Source of the DNA: Perognathus longimembris pacificus
Lineage: Eukaryota > Chordata > Mammalia > Rodentia > Heteromyidae
NCBI RefSeq assembly: GCF_023159225.1
Contig: NC_063168.1
Span: 43,596,562 to 43,660,561 of the forward strand
DNA: 64,000 bases
Reading direction: 5' to 3'
Part shown: piece after piece, positions 1-12,707 of the stretch
Numbering within the stretch: position 1 is the stretch's first letter
How the letters are laid out: each line of letters opens with the position of its first letter
Position numbers and translations under genes: made by a program
The notes under the pieces: generated by a model
What the model was told of the DNA's origin: nothing
Database searches by the model: none
Seen by the model: only the letters and a program-made list of their open reading frames with translations

Positions 1-450
1 AGTCACTATGAATGCATAAGATGATGCTAAGTGAAATGAACTCCATGTTATGGAAAAGACTGTTACATCACTGCTGTAATTACTTTCAACATACCATGTG
101 AAACCATAGCTTCTATTGTTGATGATCCTCTCATATCCCCTTCCTCTGGTTGTACCCGCACTATCACTGTATCTTATCTGAGTTCACTGGATATTGTATA
201 CACTGGTATTAGAACTAGGGAAGTGAAAGGGAATATCAAAATTGAGAGACAAAGGATAAAAAGACAAACGACTCCAAAAGCAATACTTGCAAAACCATTT
301 GGTGGGGGAGAGGGAAAGAAGGAGGTGGGAGGGGGCAATGAGAGAGGAGGTAACAATTTGTACAAGAAATGTACAAGAAATGTACCCATGGCCTAACATA
401 TGAAACTGTAACCTCTCTGAACATCAGTTTGACAATTAAACAAAAAAAAA
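1..450 (+). mobile_element. L1 3'-UTR fragment (lineage-specific family), 3' end with A tail
   Basis: The copy begins mid-element with 'atgatgctaagtgaaatgaa', the kind of phrase found in L1 3' ends. It ends 'cagtttgacaattaaac' plus an A run. At least six related copies occur in this window, e.g. 55015-55490 in the opposite orientation, which aligns along most of its length. Small open frames here are meaningless. Confidence 0.7.
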
Positions 451-799
451 CATTTTAAGTGGTAACAAACTATAAAATAAAACAATAGAGTGAATAAAAA
501 AAGAAATTTTGTACTTCATTTTGTAAAAATGGAAACTGCAATCTGCTTTTAGACTTGTCACCAAGCTAAAACTGAAACAATCAAAAGCTCTCACTTTAAC
601 ATCTTAATACAGTCACATTCAATTGCTTACCATGTATTATAAAATGATTTCAGGTAGACATTGATTGATCCATATTTACCAACCAAATGACAATATAAAG
701 TCCCATGGTGCATGTATTTTAGCAGGGGAAATAAAATAGGTAGCAAAGAACCACAAGATTTACCAAATACAATCAATGTAGGTATAGACTCTACAGAAC

Positions 800-1235
800 T
801 CTTCTGCAGAGTGTTGTGGTGATTGAGAGCACAGACCCTGGACATAGACTGCCTGGGCTTGAATCATAGGTTTTTTTTGTTTTTGTTTTTGTTTTTTTGG
901 CCAGTCCTGGGCCTTGGACTCCGGGCCTGAGCACTGTCCCTGGCTTCTTCCCGCTCAAGGCTAGCTACTCCGCCACTTGAGCCACAGCGCCGCTTCTGGC
1001 CGTTTTCTGTATATGTGGTGCTGGGGAATCGAACCTAGGGCCTCGTGTATCCGAGGCAGGCACTCTTGCCACTAGGCTATATCCCCAGCCGGAATCATAG
1101 GTTTTTTTTTCTAGGTGTTTGACCTTAGCCATGTTACTTAAATATTTTGTGCCTCAGTTTTCTAATCCAGAATATGGAGTCAAGAATACTACTTTCTTAT
1201 GGAACTGTTTTGAGGAACACCACACTTCCATTTTA
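800..1235 (+). repeat. MIR relic, split by a SINE insertion
   Basis: The left part, 'gattgagagcacagaccctg' to 'gcctgggcttgaatcatagg' (about 806-870), and the right part, 'gacctt...gcctcagttttctaatc' (about 1121-1170), together form a typical mammalian-wide MIR body. The intervening 879-1091 is a younger SINE. Confidence 0.7.
879..1091 (-). mobile_element. IDL-Geo-type SINE, near full length, inserted in a MIR
   Basis: On the minus strand it reads 'ggctggggatatagcctag' (ID-like left monomer), then 'ggccagaagcggcgctgtgg' (right monomer), then an A-rich tail with CAAAAA units. The target-site duplication is 'gaatcataggtttttttt' at 861-878 and again from 1092. It matches the copy at 30575-30780 closely, which suggests a young insertion. 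Confidence 0.9.
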
Positions 1236-2219
1236 TAAATCATTTTGAACAGTAAATGCATATGCCACTGTTAATAACCTGGGTCAACATGGGAAGAACA
1301 ATTTTAATACCCTGTATGGACTTTGCGGATGTTGCCCTTGGAATTTACTATTTTTAATTTTCTACCATATCTCTCATTATCCTTATTTTTAAAAATATAT
1401 ACCATTGTAAGATATTTTTAGTCATTTTGTAGACAAATTTAGGTAATCGATATTTTTATAATTTTAATCAAAATAGAAATCTTATTCATGGGTTTACGGA
1501 GACTTCTTAAAATTTTTAGTAGTTTATCATATATTTGTATGCATACCTTAAGTTCTCATTTTAGCATGATTTCTATTTGTTCATTTTCAATAAATCACTT
1601 CATGAGGTATTTTCATATTTTAATGTATATATAAATTTTTACATGTATTATTACAGTTTAACATTACAGGAAATTATAAGAAAATCTTTTAAGAGATATG
1701 ATGTATAGTTCATATACAAAAGGAAATATATTTTAAAGTCAACTTATCCCTCCAGCCTAAAGAAAATAAAAAGAAAAAAACAAACATTAAACTACTTTTT
1801 CATAAGAGAGCCTATAGGGATAGTAGATACCAACAAGGAGAAAAAGCAAATAAATTCAGGATGTTTGCATCAAGAGGACAATCAATGAGTAATGTGACAA
1901 ATAATGTATTCACTTCCCTTCAATTAATGCAGTCATACCCATGACTATGCCAGCCTTCTTCCCAACAATGCTTCTTAATGTAACTGGGAGCATTATGTGG
2001 CACACGTAGTGCAAGAATCCAGCAAGGCAGGCTTCCAACATCCCCACTTAAAATTTCTATAGGAATGGATGACTGTTTGTCCTTTAAACTCTTTTCCCAA
2101 TGCCATTTGATGAAAGGCTTGAAAGGTAGGCCATAACAGTGTGAAGTTCTGGTTTTTGACAAAGGCCTGGGATGCAGATATTCTGAACTGTTGCTTAAGG
2201 GCAAAATCACATGCTGAAT

Positions 2220-2475
2220 TAGGGAAGTGAGGGGGAACATCAAAATGGTGAGAGAAAAGACTAAAGATGAACCAATGCAACAGCAATACTTACAAGGCAG
2301 TATGTAGTAAACTAACTGTACAACTGGTGGAGCAGGGAGGAAAGGTGTGGGAAAAATGAGGGAGGAAGTAACAAGTTTGACAAGAAATGTATTCAGTGCC
2401 TTACATATGTAACTGTAACCCCTCTGTATGTCACCTTGACAATAAAATTAAATTAAATTAAGTTAAATTAATAGG
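2220..2475 (+). mobile_element. L1 3'-UTR terminal fragment with (AATTA)n tail
   Basis: It shares the family phrases 'gggaagtgagggggaacatc', 'acaagaaatgta' and 'gtcaccttgacaataaaatt' with other copies in the window, and ends in an AAATT-rich tail. Confidence 0.65.
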
Positions 2476-3310
2476 AAAAAACTGACTGAGCTCTTGATGG
2501 AGTTGTAGCAGCATGAAACACAAGCACGTGTTTCTGTTTGCCACCTCATGCTCTGAAATTCAAAGCCAAATGCTACAACTTTACACTTAGAATGCTTGGT
2601 ACTGTTTCTTAGCACAATTATGATAGCTTGATAGATTTTTTTTTTTAGTTTCTTTTTAGCTTAATATATAAAAGAGGGAATGGACTCATTTCTAATTCAG
2701 TTCCATGAACTCACATGACCTCGATCAAGTCTTCCTTTGTAACTCTTATGTCATGGTTTCATTATCTACATAAAAAAGATGCTGAAGAAATTGTAGGCTG
2801 TTAGGCTTTGTGATTTTGTAAATAATGAGTAAGAAATTGCATTTATTAAATGCCTGTCATGGTGCCCTTTTAGAGTGATTTGATTTCCTACACTGTGAGC
2901 ATTTGACACTTAATTCTAAACAGACCTCAATATTCTGCTTTTTTGCCACTTATTCAAAGGGAGAATTTCAAGTCTCATTTTACTTGTGAAATGGGGAGAG
3001 TGGACTAAAGGTACTGTGGTAAAGGACTTGAAAGGATGCGCTTTTGCACTGGTAGCTGGGCACCTTCTCCATGGCAGCCTCTGAGAAGAAGGCACCTCCG
3101 TTCCCTTTAAAGTGTGTCTTTAGGAAGATCATTTATCTATGAAAGAGATGTCTCAGATTTACTCAAATGTCAAAATTTTTGCCTCTTTTATTCCTACTAC
3201 ATGCAGTTTTTCAGAAGCAAAAATCAGAGGGAAACAGCTGTCATCCAGTGTCTGCCCTTAAATAAGATCTTGCAGTTCTTGAATGCTTACTGATCAGTCT
3301 GAGCTAATTC

Positions 3311-3347
3311 AGGTTTTTTTGTTTGTGTCTTTTCTCCTTTGTTCCAG
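3311..3347 (+). promoter_or_regulatory. NRXN1: Strong 3' splice site of the first NRXN1 exon in the window
   Basis: A nearly unbroken pyrimidine-rich tract (runs of T, then 'tcttttctcctttgttccag') ends in the AG at 3346-3347. It contrasts with the weak acceptor of the SS4 exon and suggests constitutive use. Confidence 0.85.
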
Positions 3348-3519
3348 CATCAAGGCAAAATTGGGGTTAAGTTTAATGTTGGGACAGACGACATCGCCAT
3401 TGAAGAGTCCAATGCAATCATTAATGATGGAAAATACCATGTAGTGCGATTCACAAGGAGTGGTGGCAATGCCACGTTACAGGTGGATAGCTGGCCGGTG
3501 ATTGAGCGCTACCCTGCAG
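3348..3519 (+). CDS. NRXN1: NRXN1 internal exon: first part of LNS6 domain upstream of splice site 4
   Basis: Neurexin-1 is a presynaptic single-pass adhesion protein that binds neuroligins, LRRTMs and cerebellins across the synaptic cleft. The exon is 172 nt: 57 codons plus one base, so it ends in phase 1. The peptide begins [12 protein letters not shown] and ends [11 protein letters not shown], matching the sixth LNS domain of neurexin-1. By the usual beta-neurexin numbering, as I recall it, this is about residues 144-200. The Val of 'FNVGT' (codon 3378-3380) would be V154, whose backbone carbonyl helps hold the Ca2+ at the ligand face. The partner Asp (D137) lies in the preceding exon, outside the window. 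An N-A-T glycosylation sequon falls at codon 41. Acceptor: long pyrimidine run then CAG at 3345-3347. Donor: CAG|gtatgc at 3519/3520. The open frame runs on into the intron to 3560, but that part is not coding. The paralogue NRXN3 is less likely because the neighbouring SS4 exon matches NRXN1. Confidence 0.96.
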
Positions 3520-4461
3520 GTATGCCAGTGAATGTGTATCTGGGGAAGATTTTTATGTAACACAAACTGGAAAACAAAAGCACTGTTTTGTGTCCATTTC
3601 TCCAAAATACGATTTTCTTAGAAACCATCAAATATTTATTGGACTTTAGAGTCATGTCAATGTAATGCTGTCCTCAACTGTGTTCTTGCTACCATTTACC
3701 AATGGCATTTTATAGGTGAACTTGAAGGCACATGCTATGTTTTGCAAAATCTAGGACATTAATGAAACAAACAACAACAAAAAAAGCACACATAAAAGGC
3801 ACATCACATCAAAACTTTTTTTTTTTTTACTGGATCCTTGTATTTGAACAAAAGAAAGGCTTTGTCAAAAGTAACAGAGTTAAAATTTAAAACCAAGGGA
3901 AAGTAGATTATAACACCTTTTTTTTTCTGGAAAAAACAAGGCTAGAGTAATCCTTTGATGGTAAAGCACAGTTGGGATTCCAGAATCATGAAGGAAGAAC
4001 AGGGGGCCAGTAGAAAGCATCAAAATCACCGGTAACTAGAACCACAGCACTGGCATTCAGCAGATAGAACATGTACATGGAGTCTCTCACTTTCATGTAA
4101 CTATGGAACTCCATGAGGATTCTGGAAGACAAGTATCCTTTGTTACTCATTTGAAGTCTGCAATGATAATGTTTCCTATAGCTCACTATAACACAGTATA
4201 AAGAGCTAGTATAAAACACTTTTTCATTTATCCCAAGGAAAGTGATAAACAGGTGTATATACAATTAACTCCCTTATTACAACTACCTGCCCCATGAAAT
4301 AAGTAATTTGTTGATACCACTAATGTAGTAAATATACCACAATGTTCCCTTAGTACTGACTCACAATAGGAAATGAAATGTTTGTGGTATTTCTCTGGTT
4401 CATATCATTTTCGTTCTTGAAGGCCCAGTTCTAAATCAGTCTATAAGATTAGTGTTTGGGA

Positions 4462-4488
4462 TGTGTGTGTGTGTGTGTGTGTGTGTGT
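4462..4488 (+). repeat. (TG)n microsatellite
   Basis: About 13 uninterrupted TG units. Confidence 0.97.
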
Positions 4489-4499
4489 ATTTCATATAA

Positions 4500-5850
4500 G
4501 AAAATAAAACTTTTATGTGCCAAAATGTGAATAGAATAATATGTTCAGGCTCTGTTATAATACTGTCAAATAATAAGCATTCAATAAATATTTCCCAAAT
4601 TATATCCTGGGAATTAGCACATCTTTTACACAAGTATGTGAGCATAGTCCTTCTTTTGGTATCTGTAGTAGGATGAGGGAATGGAAGATCTAAAAGGAAA
4701 TTAATTTTAAAATATATTACACATACAGCCTGGCTAGCACATTCCATTGCATTCACTGAAATCCTAGTACATACATACTTAACAAAAAATAATATCTACA
4801 ACCACATTGGAATTATAGAAAACAGAATTTTTCCAAAATACAGATTTATCAACTCCTGTTTTCTGAGAGGAAGTCATTGCACTGGATGTGATGATAAGTG
4901 GGAAGGATAAAGTCTGGGCTTTGGACCAGGGTGGTATCACCTGTGAACTGTAGATTTGAACTTGGATAAACAACAATTCTTTCAACTGTTAGCATAGGGT
5001 GGCTTCTCATAGTCTAGTGTTCTTTCCAGAGTTAATGCTTTAAAAATCACTGGAGTTTCTAAAGTTTTATCAGCACTATCCAACGAGTTAACTTTAAGAA
5101 TCATTAATGATTTCTGTTATTATCTGAGACTAGTAATGCTTACCTATGGGGCAAAAGAGGAAGTTCTGCTCAACATAGTTTGCGGAATTATGAGTAAAAT
5201 AGTTAGTTGACTTTTGTTTTACATTGGTACTTTATGTTACCTATATATATATATTACACATGCAAAACACCACAGATGACTCAAATCTGGGGTGGAAATG
5301 CATTCCTTACATCTTAGTAAATCATTCATGTTTAATTTTTTTCTTTATTGTGCAACTTTACTATATACTATGTGATTAATAATTTTATAATTGTGTATAT
5401 ATTAGATACAAAGATAATTGTATGGGACCAAGACCCTGATCAGATCCCTGCTTTTCTTGTAACAGGATAATGTCCAATTTTAATACTAGTCATTATATTT
5501 TGGTAGTAGTAATTATTTGAGGAAATGCATCATGCTTATAGATGAATATTTGTTTAATACATATAATTCATCATTCACCAATTAGTTTAAAAAGTATAAC
5601 AAAGCGGTAGTCACATTGTAACTAAAGGGCATGCCTTTAGAAATTGTTGATTTTGTTATAATCTTGACCAAAGATTCAAGTGCCCATTCATCACTGGGTA
5701 TTTTAGGTAACATTAATAAATCAAGAATGGGAAAAGTTACAAATATTCTGGAGTTTGGACACAGCAAGGAAGAAACATAGCATTTGCCTGTAAGAAACAA
5801 TATATCACATATGAGAAATGTTCATATAAAGCACACCAAAAAATTAATGA
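4500..5850. other. Intron stretch with no assigned feature
   Basis: AT-rich, with a faint MIR-like piece around 4895-4965 and a short (TA)n at 5242-5254. Nothing else recognised. Confidence 0.5.
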
Positions 5851-6056
5851 GGCTGGGAATGTGGCTTAGTGGTAGAGTGCTTGCCTAGCATGCATGAAGC
5901 CCTGGGTTCAATTCCTCAGCACCACACAAATAGAAAAAGCCAGAAGTGGTGCTATGACTCAAGAGGTAGAATTCTAGCCTTGAACAAAAAGAAGTCAGGA
6001 ACAGTGCTCAGGCCATGAGTCCAAGCCCCAGGACTGGCAAAAAACAAACAAACAAA
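5851..6056 (+). mobile_element. IDL-Geo-type SINE, older copy
   Basis: Left monomer 'ggctgggaatgtggcttagt', right monomer 'gccagaagtggtgctatgac', then 'ccccaggactggc' and a CAAA-rich tail. Substitutions relative to the younger copies (e.g. 'tatgactcaagaggtag') indicate greater age. Confidence 0.85.
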
Positions 6057-6109
6057 AATGAATGATATCCAAAAATGCAGAAAAGTCACCATCAAAAGTA
6101 TTAATTAAT

Positions 6110-6345
6110 GTCAGATGCTGATGGCTTATGATGTAATCCTAGCAATCATGAGGATGAGATCCAATGATTATGGTTTGAAACTAGTCTATGCCAAAAAAAA
6201 AAAAAGTCTGTGAGACTATTGTTTCTAATTTACCACCAAAGAGCCAAAAGTGGAGCTATGACTCAAGTGGTAGAGTCCCAGCCTTGAGGAATGAAACTGA
6301 GGGACAGCCCTCAAGCCCCAGGGCCAGCACACTAAAAAGAAATAA
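6110..6345 (+). mobile_element. Composite SINE: 7SL/B1-like left part joined to Geo-like right monomer
   Basis: The left part is a degraded 'gctgatggcttatgatgtaa'. It is followed by an internal A run, then 'gtggagctatgactcaagtg' and 'gggacagccctcaagcccca' of the right monomer. It lies just 54 nt after the preceding SINE. Confidence 0.7.
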
Positions 6346-9300
6346 ATAATCATCAGCTCTGTATGAATTTCAGCATGATGTTGAAAAAGGAAATGATTAT
6401 GAAAATTTCAAATACCCCTTTCTCATGGAACTGCATTGTCCACAAGGCCATAGAGGCTAAATACAACTTTTAATTTGTGTTTTATAAAGATGAAAGTTTG
6501 TAGAACAAAGTGATTTTTAAATAGGAGTTCAATATCAAGGTCTAATGTATATCTTTTATATTGGTCTGTGGCATGGCTATTTTTATTTTAAAAAATTGAA
6601 GGGAGATGGTTATTATTTATTAGAAAAGCACCTGAACTAATGCTTTTATCACAAAATCCTATAATCAGAGAAGCAGGAGGGGACCAACAGTCTATATTTG
6701 GTTCCTTTTAAAGTGCCTGCATTGAAAAATATAGGTAATAAGGGTTGAAATTAGTAATTAAGTATAGCACTTAACCTTCCATTATAGGGTTTTGTGGTAA
6801 GTGCTTTTATATGAAGCAATTCATCTGTAGCAGCACTATACCTTTAATGAAAAACACCTAACACATTGGCCAGTGGTATTGCCCTGTAATTGTCTGGATG
6901 GCTTTCATCAGGAAACTAATTAGTAGAGGTAAATTTTATGCTCTTTTGGAGAATATAAGATATTCCTATACCCAACAGTTCACATTTTAGAATAAATATT
7001 GACCTTTTCTGAAGAAGATACCTACTTTCCATTTTGTGTGTGTGGAGCGAGGTACTGAAATAACATTGTGTGCAAACCATTTAAAGTTGAAAAAGTCATT
7101 TTTGCTGCATGCAAAGTAAAGCTTGAGAATACAATACATCATTAATTTCTTATTTGTACATGGTTACAGTTATGTTGCAAATTATTTCCCAACCAAAATA
7201 GAAACTCCTCTTTCCATAGCATCAGTTCACAAAACCTAATGTCCCCCACTTGCACAAACTCAAGGTTACTCTAAACAAATAACAGTAACCTTTGAAGATT
7301 AAAATATTGAATTCACTTGAATACCACTGAATGCTAATGTCTTTTAAAGCTACTCACTGTCAGATAGTCATTTTATTCCTAAACTAATACATTAGATCTA
7401 GAAACATAAAAAGAGCATGTATCATAGACCAGGCTTACAGTCTGTGTAGAAAGACTATTTTTAAATTAAAAATATTATACATAGAAAATATGAGAATTGT
7501 TTCCAACTTAGCTAAGAATAAGATATGAAATGGAAGTAAAGAAGGAAAAAATTCAAAAAGGAATTTTGGAATGACTAATATATAGTACAGAATGGAAAAA
7601 AGTAATTAGCTTAAGGAGTCTTTTGAAACATGTATTTATTTTGGTTGGATGACCCAGAAGAAATAGACAGTGAAAGTATTCAGGGAGCAATTAAATAGTC
7701 CATTTGTTTAAAAAAAAAAAAAGACTGAGAGAATAGGAATCCCTAATATAGTCCAATAAAAGGTATCCTATATCCTCCACTTTTTACTTGTTTTCTCTTT
7801 TCTCTTGTATTCTCCTACATATTTTTTTTTCTTTTATCTTCTCTAGCCTCCCTCTGTCTTCCTTTCTCTCTCCTCCCTCCTCCCTCTTGTCTACAGCACA
7901 GTAATTCTGCAGTGTTTCACTAGGAGGCACTAGATACCAGTGAACTAGAAACCTATGGTAGGAACCTAGTGAAATTAAGGACAATGATTATTGCCAGAAG
8001 ATTTAGTCTGGCAAGGTCAAATGAAATGCCTTAACTGTCACAGTTAGTAGTAGAATTTGATTACTGTTATTTAAAGAAAGGAGCAACTGTGGAATGTTGT
8101 GGTGAGGACTGTGAGGATTTGAAAATAAGACAATAAGAAAATAAGACAATAAGACAAGAATAACTCCTGGAGACTTCATAAAAAAGTCAGCACGACTATA
8201 TAATTCAGCTGGAAGCTCTTATGTGTGTTAACTCTAAATCATAACTATTTTCATTGGTGAAAGATAATAAGTTAGTTCATGTCTCAGGAAAGCCCTATTG
8301 ATGATTTGCCTTTGTATTTTCCATAATTAGCTTAGATGAATTAATTTGTAAATTCAAGTCCCCAACAATGTCTTTGTTATTGAACTAATTTTTATGGAGA
8401 GATTTTTATTTTGACCCTGAAGTATGGATTAAATTTGGGAACTTTGGTTTCCCACATTTATATCTGGCTTGTTTTTACTATGGGTGATAGTTAGTAACTA
8501 AGAAATCTACTTCATTATAACCATAACACTTGTAAGAGCAAATAGTTCAATGTTCCGTTCCAGCTTCTTCATTGATCAAACCACCAAATAGAACTTTGGA
8601 AAGGGCATGCAATTTACTAGAAGTTTTTACTCTGCTAGTTTGTAGCTAAGTGAATACTATGCTTGGGGACATTTGCTTGTAAGCTACATACCTTCTTTAT
8701 GTCTTGGAGAAGAAACCAACAGAGAAATTATTAGTATAATCTTGCAAAGCATGATATAGCTAAAAAGTCATAGTTTACATTAACAGTCATAGCTATCTGT
8801 TATTCTGAGTCCCAGTGCTATTTCTACTGATCCACACATATTATCTGTAAGTTAAAAAAAATCATGGAATAAGGATGAAAATTTATTCACAGAAATGATA
8901 TTTATCGTGTCTTCACAAAAATTTTCAAACAGTAATATTTCATTACAGGATATGAAAGCTTAATCAGCAAATTAAGTAAACACTTATAGATTAGTAAATT
9001 TAGAATATGACTCCTTAATACTTCTTTGAAAGAAGGACCCTCACTCTAATACAAGACTGACTCTATATTCTGGTAATGTGTGAATGTAGTAAGGAGTAAA
9101 CATACAACCCAATGTCACTTCCTTCCTATAAAAATGACATAATCAAAAATATAAGTTTCTTGTGGAAAGGAAGAACCAGTCCAAAAGAGTTAAACACTTT
9201 TCAAAGTAGGTATCCAATTTGGAGTAGAGTCTAACAAAAGGAATAGCAGGGGCTTGACCCATAGTAGACACTTAATTAACAATTGAGTAATTCTAGACTC

Positions 9301-10360
9301 CATATTAAACTCCTAGGGAAAATCATTGTCTTTTACTGGTGTTTTTCAGCCAAAATATATGTACAGGCTTTGTAAAAAATATTTTAATTAAAAATATTTC
9401 TAATCTGTTTGACATAGTTAAATGTCAACTAATATAAAATTTTAATAATAAATTTCATATATTCTAAGGAATCCTAGAACAAGTGATAAATTCTGATAAC
9501 TTTTCCTATGTTAATTGTCTTTTTTCATGGCATTCATGTCAGAGACTTTGGTGATATTCTTAATAGTGAAGCATAGTGAACATTTTATGGAGCTATATAT
9601 TTCAAACATCTGCCTAAAAGTCACAAGTTAGGTTGGAAGAAATTATGTCCAAGGAAATGGAAACATAAAAAAAAGAAGCTTTATTCTTAGATTCCTCCAT
9701 TGTTTTTACATTATCCATGCCTCAGATTTTAGCATATATTAGAATATTTCTGTTGTTGTAAGGCATATTAGTTTTTAAAATTCTAACAAAAGAAAAAATA
9801 AGTACTTTAAATGGTTTGATTAGTGTTGGACTCTTTGGCTTGCCTTGACTGTCAAAAGTTTATTATGTAGCTATTTTCCAGATATTATTCTTTATAGTAC
9901 ATCAAAAGTAAAGGATGGCATATCAACAAGGCTATCTCATTTTTAAATAATATAACACGACTTGTCTCGTTTGAAAAAATGAAACTCATACAGTTTGACT
10001 AGAAGCTGCTTGTTTTGTTCTATTTTTGCTATGATTTATGGGAATATGTTTCATGTTCTATCCTAGGAAACTTGTCAATGAAACTGTGACCTCCATAAAA
10101 CTGTTTACACTAAAGGCTAAACTATCTGCCTCCTATCAGTATTCTGCCCCATTGTAATCAGGGAAGATTCTCACAGAGGTAAATTAATCATTGCCTGTAA
10201 GACAAGACCATTCAAAAAATCCCAGTTTGACCTTAGAAAGCAAATATATTATTAAACATTTATTGCTGATAGAACAGAAATTATCTGATAAAATGTTTCT
10301 GCTATGTACTATGTAAGAAATTACTATGAATGATGGAGAAAAATACAAATCACCATCCTT
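6346..10360. other. Intron stretch with no assigned feature
   Basis: About 4 kb of AT-rich sequence. It has one pyrimidine-rich tract at 7786-7895 (TTTTCT/CTCC mixture) and short homopolymers. No repeat family, exon-like structure or RNA gene is recognisable. Confidence 0.5.
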
Positions 10361-10600
10361 CTCCCTCTCTCTTTCTTCTCCTCTCTCTCCTTCTCTTTCT
10401 TCTTCTTCCTCTCCCTCTCTCACCTCTCTCTCCCTCTCCTCTATCTCCATCTCCCTCTTGCTATCTCCCTCTCCATCTATATCTATCTCTCTATCCCTGT
10501 TTGTCTTTTTCTCTGTCCTTCTGTCTGTCTTAGTCTCTGTCTCTGCCGCTCTCTGTCTCTGCCTTTCTCTTTGTCTCTATCATTCTTCTACTGCAATTTT
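10361..10600 (+). repeat. Pyrimidine-rich (CT)n-type low-complexity tract
   Basis: About 240 nt of almost pure C/T, with imperfect CTCTCC, TCTATC and CTGTCT units. Overlapping open frames on both strands (runs of Ser/Leu/Pro or Arg/Glu) are artefacts of this composition. Confidence 0.9.
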
Positions 10601-11295
10601 CTTTCACTTTAATGTCTTTTCTTCAGTAAAGACAAAACAATGGAGATTTATAACATTATTCCTAGTATAAAGACCCTAGTGAAATAGAATAATATTCTAA
10701 AAATGTACAGTTTCCCTAAAAAATGCATGTAAAGAATAAATTTTATTTGGAAACATTTAATAAATAAGAATTTTCATTTTTTCACTGTTCACTGATCCTT
10801 TTTGCTTGGACAAATTCTCAAATTCTATTACTTTAAAACCAACCAGTATAAATCAATATTTATTAATAATTAGTACATTCAAGGAAGTTTGCAAAATAGA
10901 TTATAACCTACACTATATAAAAATAGCAACCCCTCAGTAAGGTACCAGCAGATCATAGGTCAAGATAGGAATAGGCAGAAAGCTATAAGAGCTTTATCTT
11001 TAAAAATAACTAGCAAGAAACAGGGCTGAAGGTGTGGGTCAAGTGCAGGAGAACAGCAAAACAAGGAAGTTAAGCAATTGCCTGGTAGGCAAATTTGGAA
11101 AGGGTTCATCTGCGATTTTTACCTTTTCCCTCAATTTTTAAAACAGTGATCTATCATTTCAAATCTTGAAAGACTTCTTTGCGTTTGCAGCCAACATAAT
11201 CAACAAATTAAACCAAATACTTGTCTTCTGAGAGATTTTTAGAAGAAAATCTGCCTTCCTAATCTGCCAAATAAATATAAGATTTAAAAGATTTA

Positions 11296-11455
11296 CATCC
11301 CATGTCTTCTCTCCTTCTGTCGGACTCTCTCCCTACCTCTTTTTCTCCTTCTTTCTCCCTTCCTCCTCCTCCTTTCCATCTTTATTCCCTCTTTTCTTCT
11401 TTCCCTCTCCCTCCTCCCTACCTTCTTCCACTCCATCCCCACCTCTTTCTTTCTC
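11296..11455 (+). repeat. Pyrimidine-rich low-complexity tract
   Basis: CTTTC/CCTCC mixtures with few purines. Immediately downstream, 11462-11520 resembles a decayed minus-strand B1/7SL piece ('gctgggattatagatgtgca'). Confidence 0.75.
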
Positions 11456-11620
11456 TTTGATACAACCTCAGCTTTAAATTGCTGGGATTATAGATGTGCA
11501 ACACCATACCTAGCAATTTAAATTCTTATTATAAGAAAGATAAATACTAACTTCATTTCAGTAAAAATATTTATTTTAAACAAGAATATAGCATTAACAT
11601 TAATTTAAATAAGAGTTTCT

Positions 11621-11726
11621 GGGCTGGGATGTAGCTCAGTGGCAAAGCGTTTGCCTAGCAAGCGCAACAGCCTGGGTTCAATCCCCAGTACCAAAAAAAA
11701 AAAAAAAAGACAAAAAAAATACAGTC
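11621..11726 (+). mobile_element. ID-like SINE monomer with target-site duplication
   Basis: 'gggctgggatgtagctcagt' to 'gggttcaatccccagtacc' then a long A tail. The left monomer is present alone, without the right monomer. A perfect 14-bp duplication 'aaataagagtttct' lies at 11607-11620 and 11727-11740. The element derives from tRNA-Ala but is not a functional tRNA gene. Confidence 0.92.
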
Positions 11727-11740
11727 AAATAAGAGTTTCT

Positions 11741-12707
11741 AAAGGTACTATCTAACATTGCAATGAAGGGTTTTTCTTTAAAAATATGGATAATATTCTG
11801 GTTATAAATAAATTGATCATATCAGATATACAAATTATAACCACCAATACAAATTTCAGTTTTAAGGAAGTAGGATGGAAAAGAGTTTTAAGAATAAAGA
11901 TTCAATGCCCAAAATTACACTTTGAACAATAATCGGCTTTCAGAAAACTTCAAATGCTTTTCAGTGCATTTTAATAAGATTTCTAGGTTTTTAAAAGTGC
12001 TTGTACCATGTAGTGTAATTATCTGAGATTAATGGGAGATAAATCGTGTTACCAGCCCGATGACAATATTTTTTCTTACCACTGTCCCTATTCATCTCAT
12101 TTCACATCTGCTTATGAAATTTTTATTAGGTTTCTCAGAAATATTTATATATTTCATGATGAATATATGCAATTTTTAAAACCTACTGTGTGATTTTATC
12201 ATCTCAGCTTTCAATATTATTATTTGAGCAACAAACATTAACCAGTCTCATGGCTCTCATGTCATTTCCCTTTGGCCAATCATCTCTCTATTCTTCTTTC
12301 CAGCTTAGAAAAAAATGGTCATGTGGTCAGAATGTGGCCAAGTTTTAAAATGTTAAAATATCATACCCTGGCATCAAAGACCTTTGTAGAATCCCTGTCT
12401 CTGTAAGACTGTGTTAAGGTATACAGTAAATTAGACATATCAGTGTTAGGAGTTGCTGTAAAACATCTTTATGGATCAGCTCTATTCCATGTGATTTTGA
12501 GAACATTGAGAATTTAAAGGGAAAATATGAAATGTGTTTTCTATGCCCTTAATTAACCTTGCAATAATCCTTCTAGATACTGATGTAGCCCTCAGGGTAT
12601 AGCCTTTAGTAGCTCAAACAAAAGTGCTATCTGTTAATAGAATAATATTTATACATCCAATTTAAAAAAAATTATTCTCTCACATATGACTATAAGTATG
12701 CCATAAT
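11741..12707. other. Intron stretch with no assigned feature
   Basis: AT-rich sequence with no repeat or exon-like structure that I recognise. Confidence 0.5.

Larger units (their letters stand above)
1..3347 (+). other. NRXN1: 3' end of the NRXN1 intron upstream of the LNS6 exon
   Basis: No exon is visible before 3348. The stretch holds an L1 3'-UTR fragment at the start, a MIR split by a young SINE, and a second L1 3' end near 2220-2475. The parts 1240-1915 and 2480-3310 are AT-rich with nothing I recognise, apart from a faint MIR-like piece around 2700-2800. Confidence 0.8.

Noticed and set aside
1920..2286. Two overlapping minus-strand frames of about 100 codons, considered as a processed pseudogene
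   Set aside because: I could not match the peptides to any family, and they run into an L1 3' end, so I have no support for a gene call.
3520..3560. Extension of the first exon's open frame into the intron
   Set aside because: A consensus GT donor at 3520 and exact phase match to the SS4 and stalk exons show that the exon ends at 3519.
4457..4756. Minus-strand 106-codon frame
   Set aside because: It begins in unassigned intron sequence and ends in the TG microsatellite, with a His-Thr repeat; no homology.
11621..11726. tRNA-Ala gene
   Set aside because: The box-like sequences belong to an ID-type SINE with an A tail and target-site duplication. It is not a folded functional tRNA.
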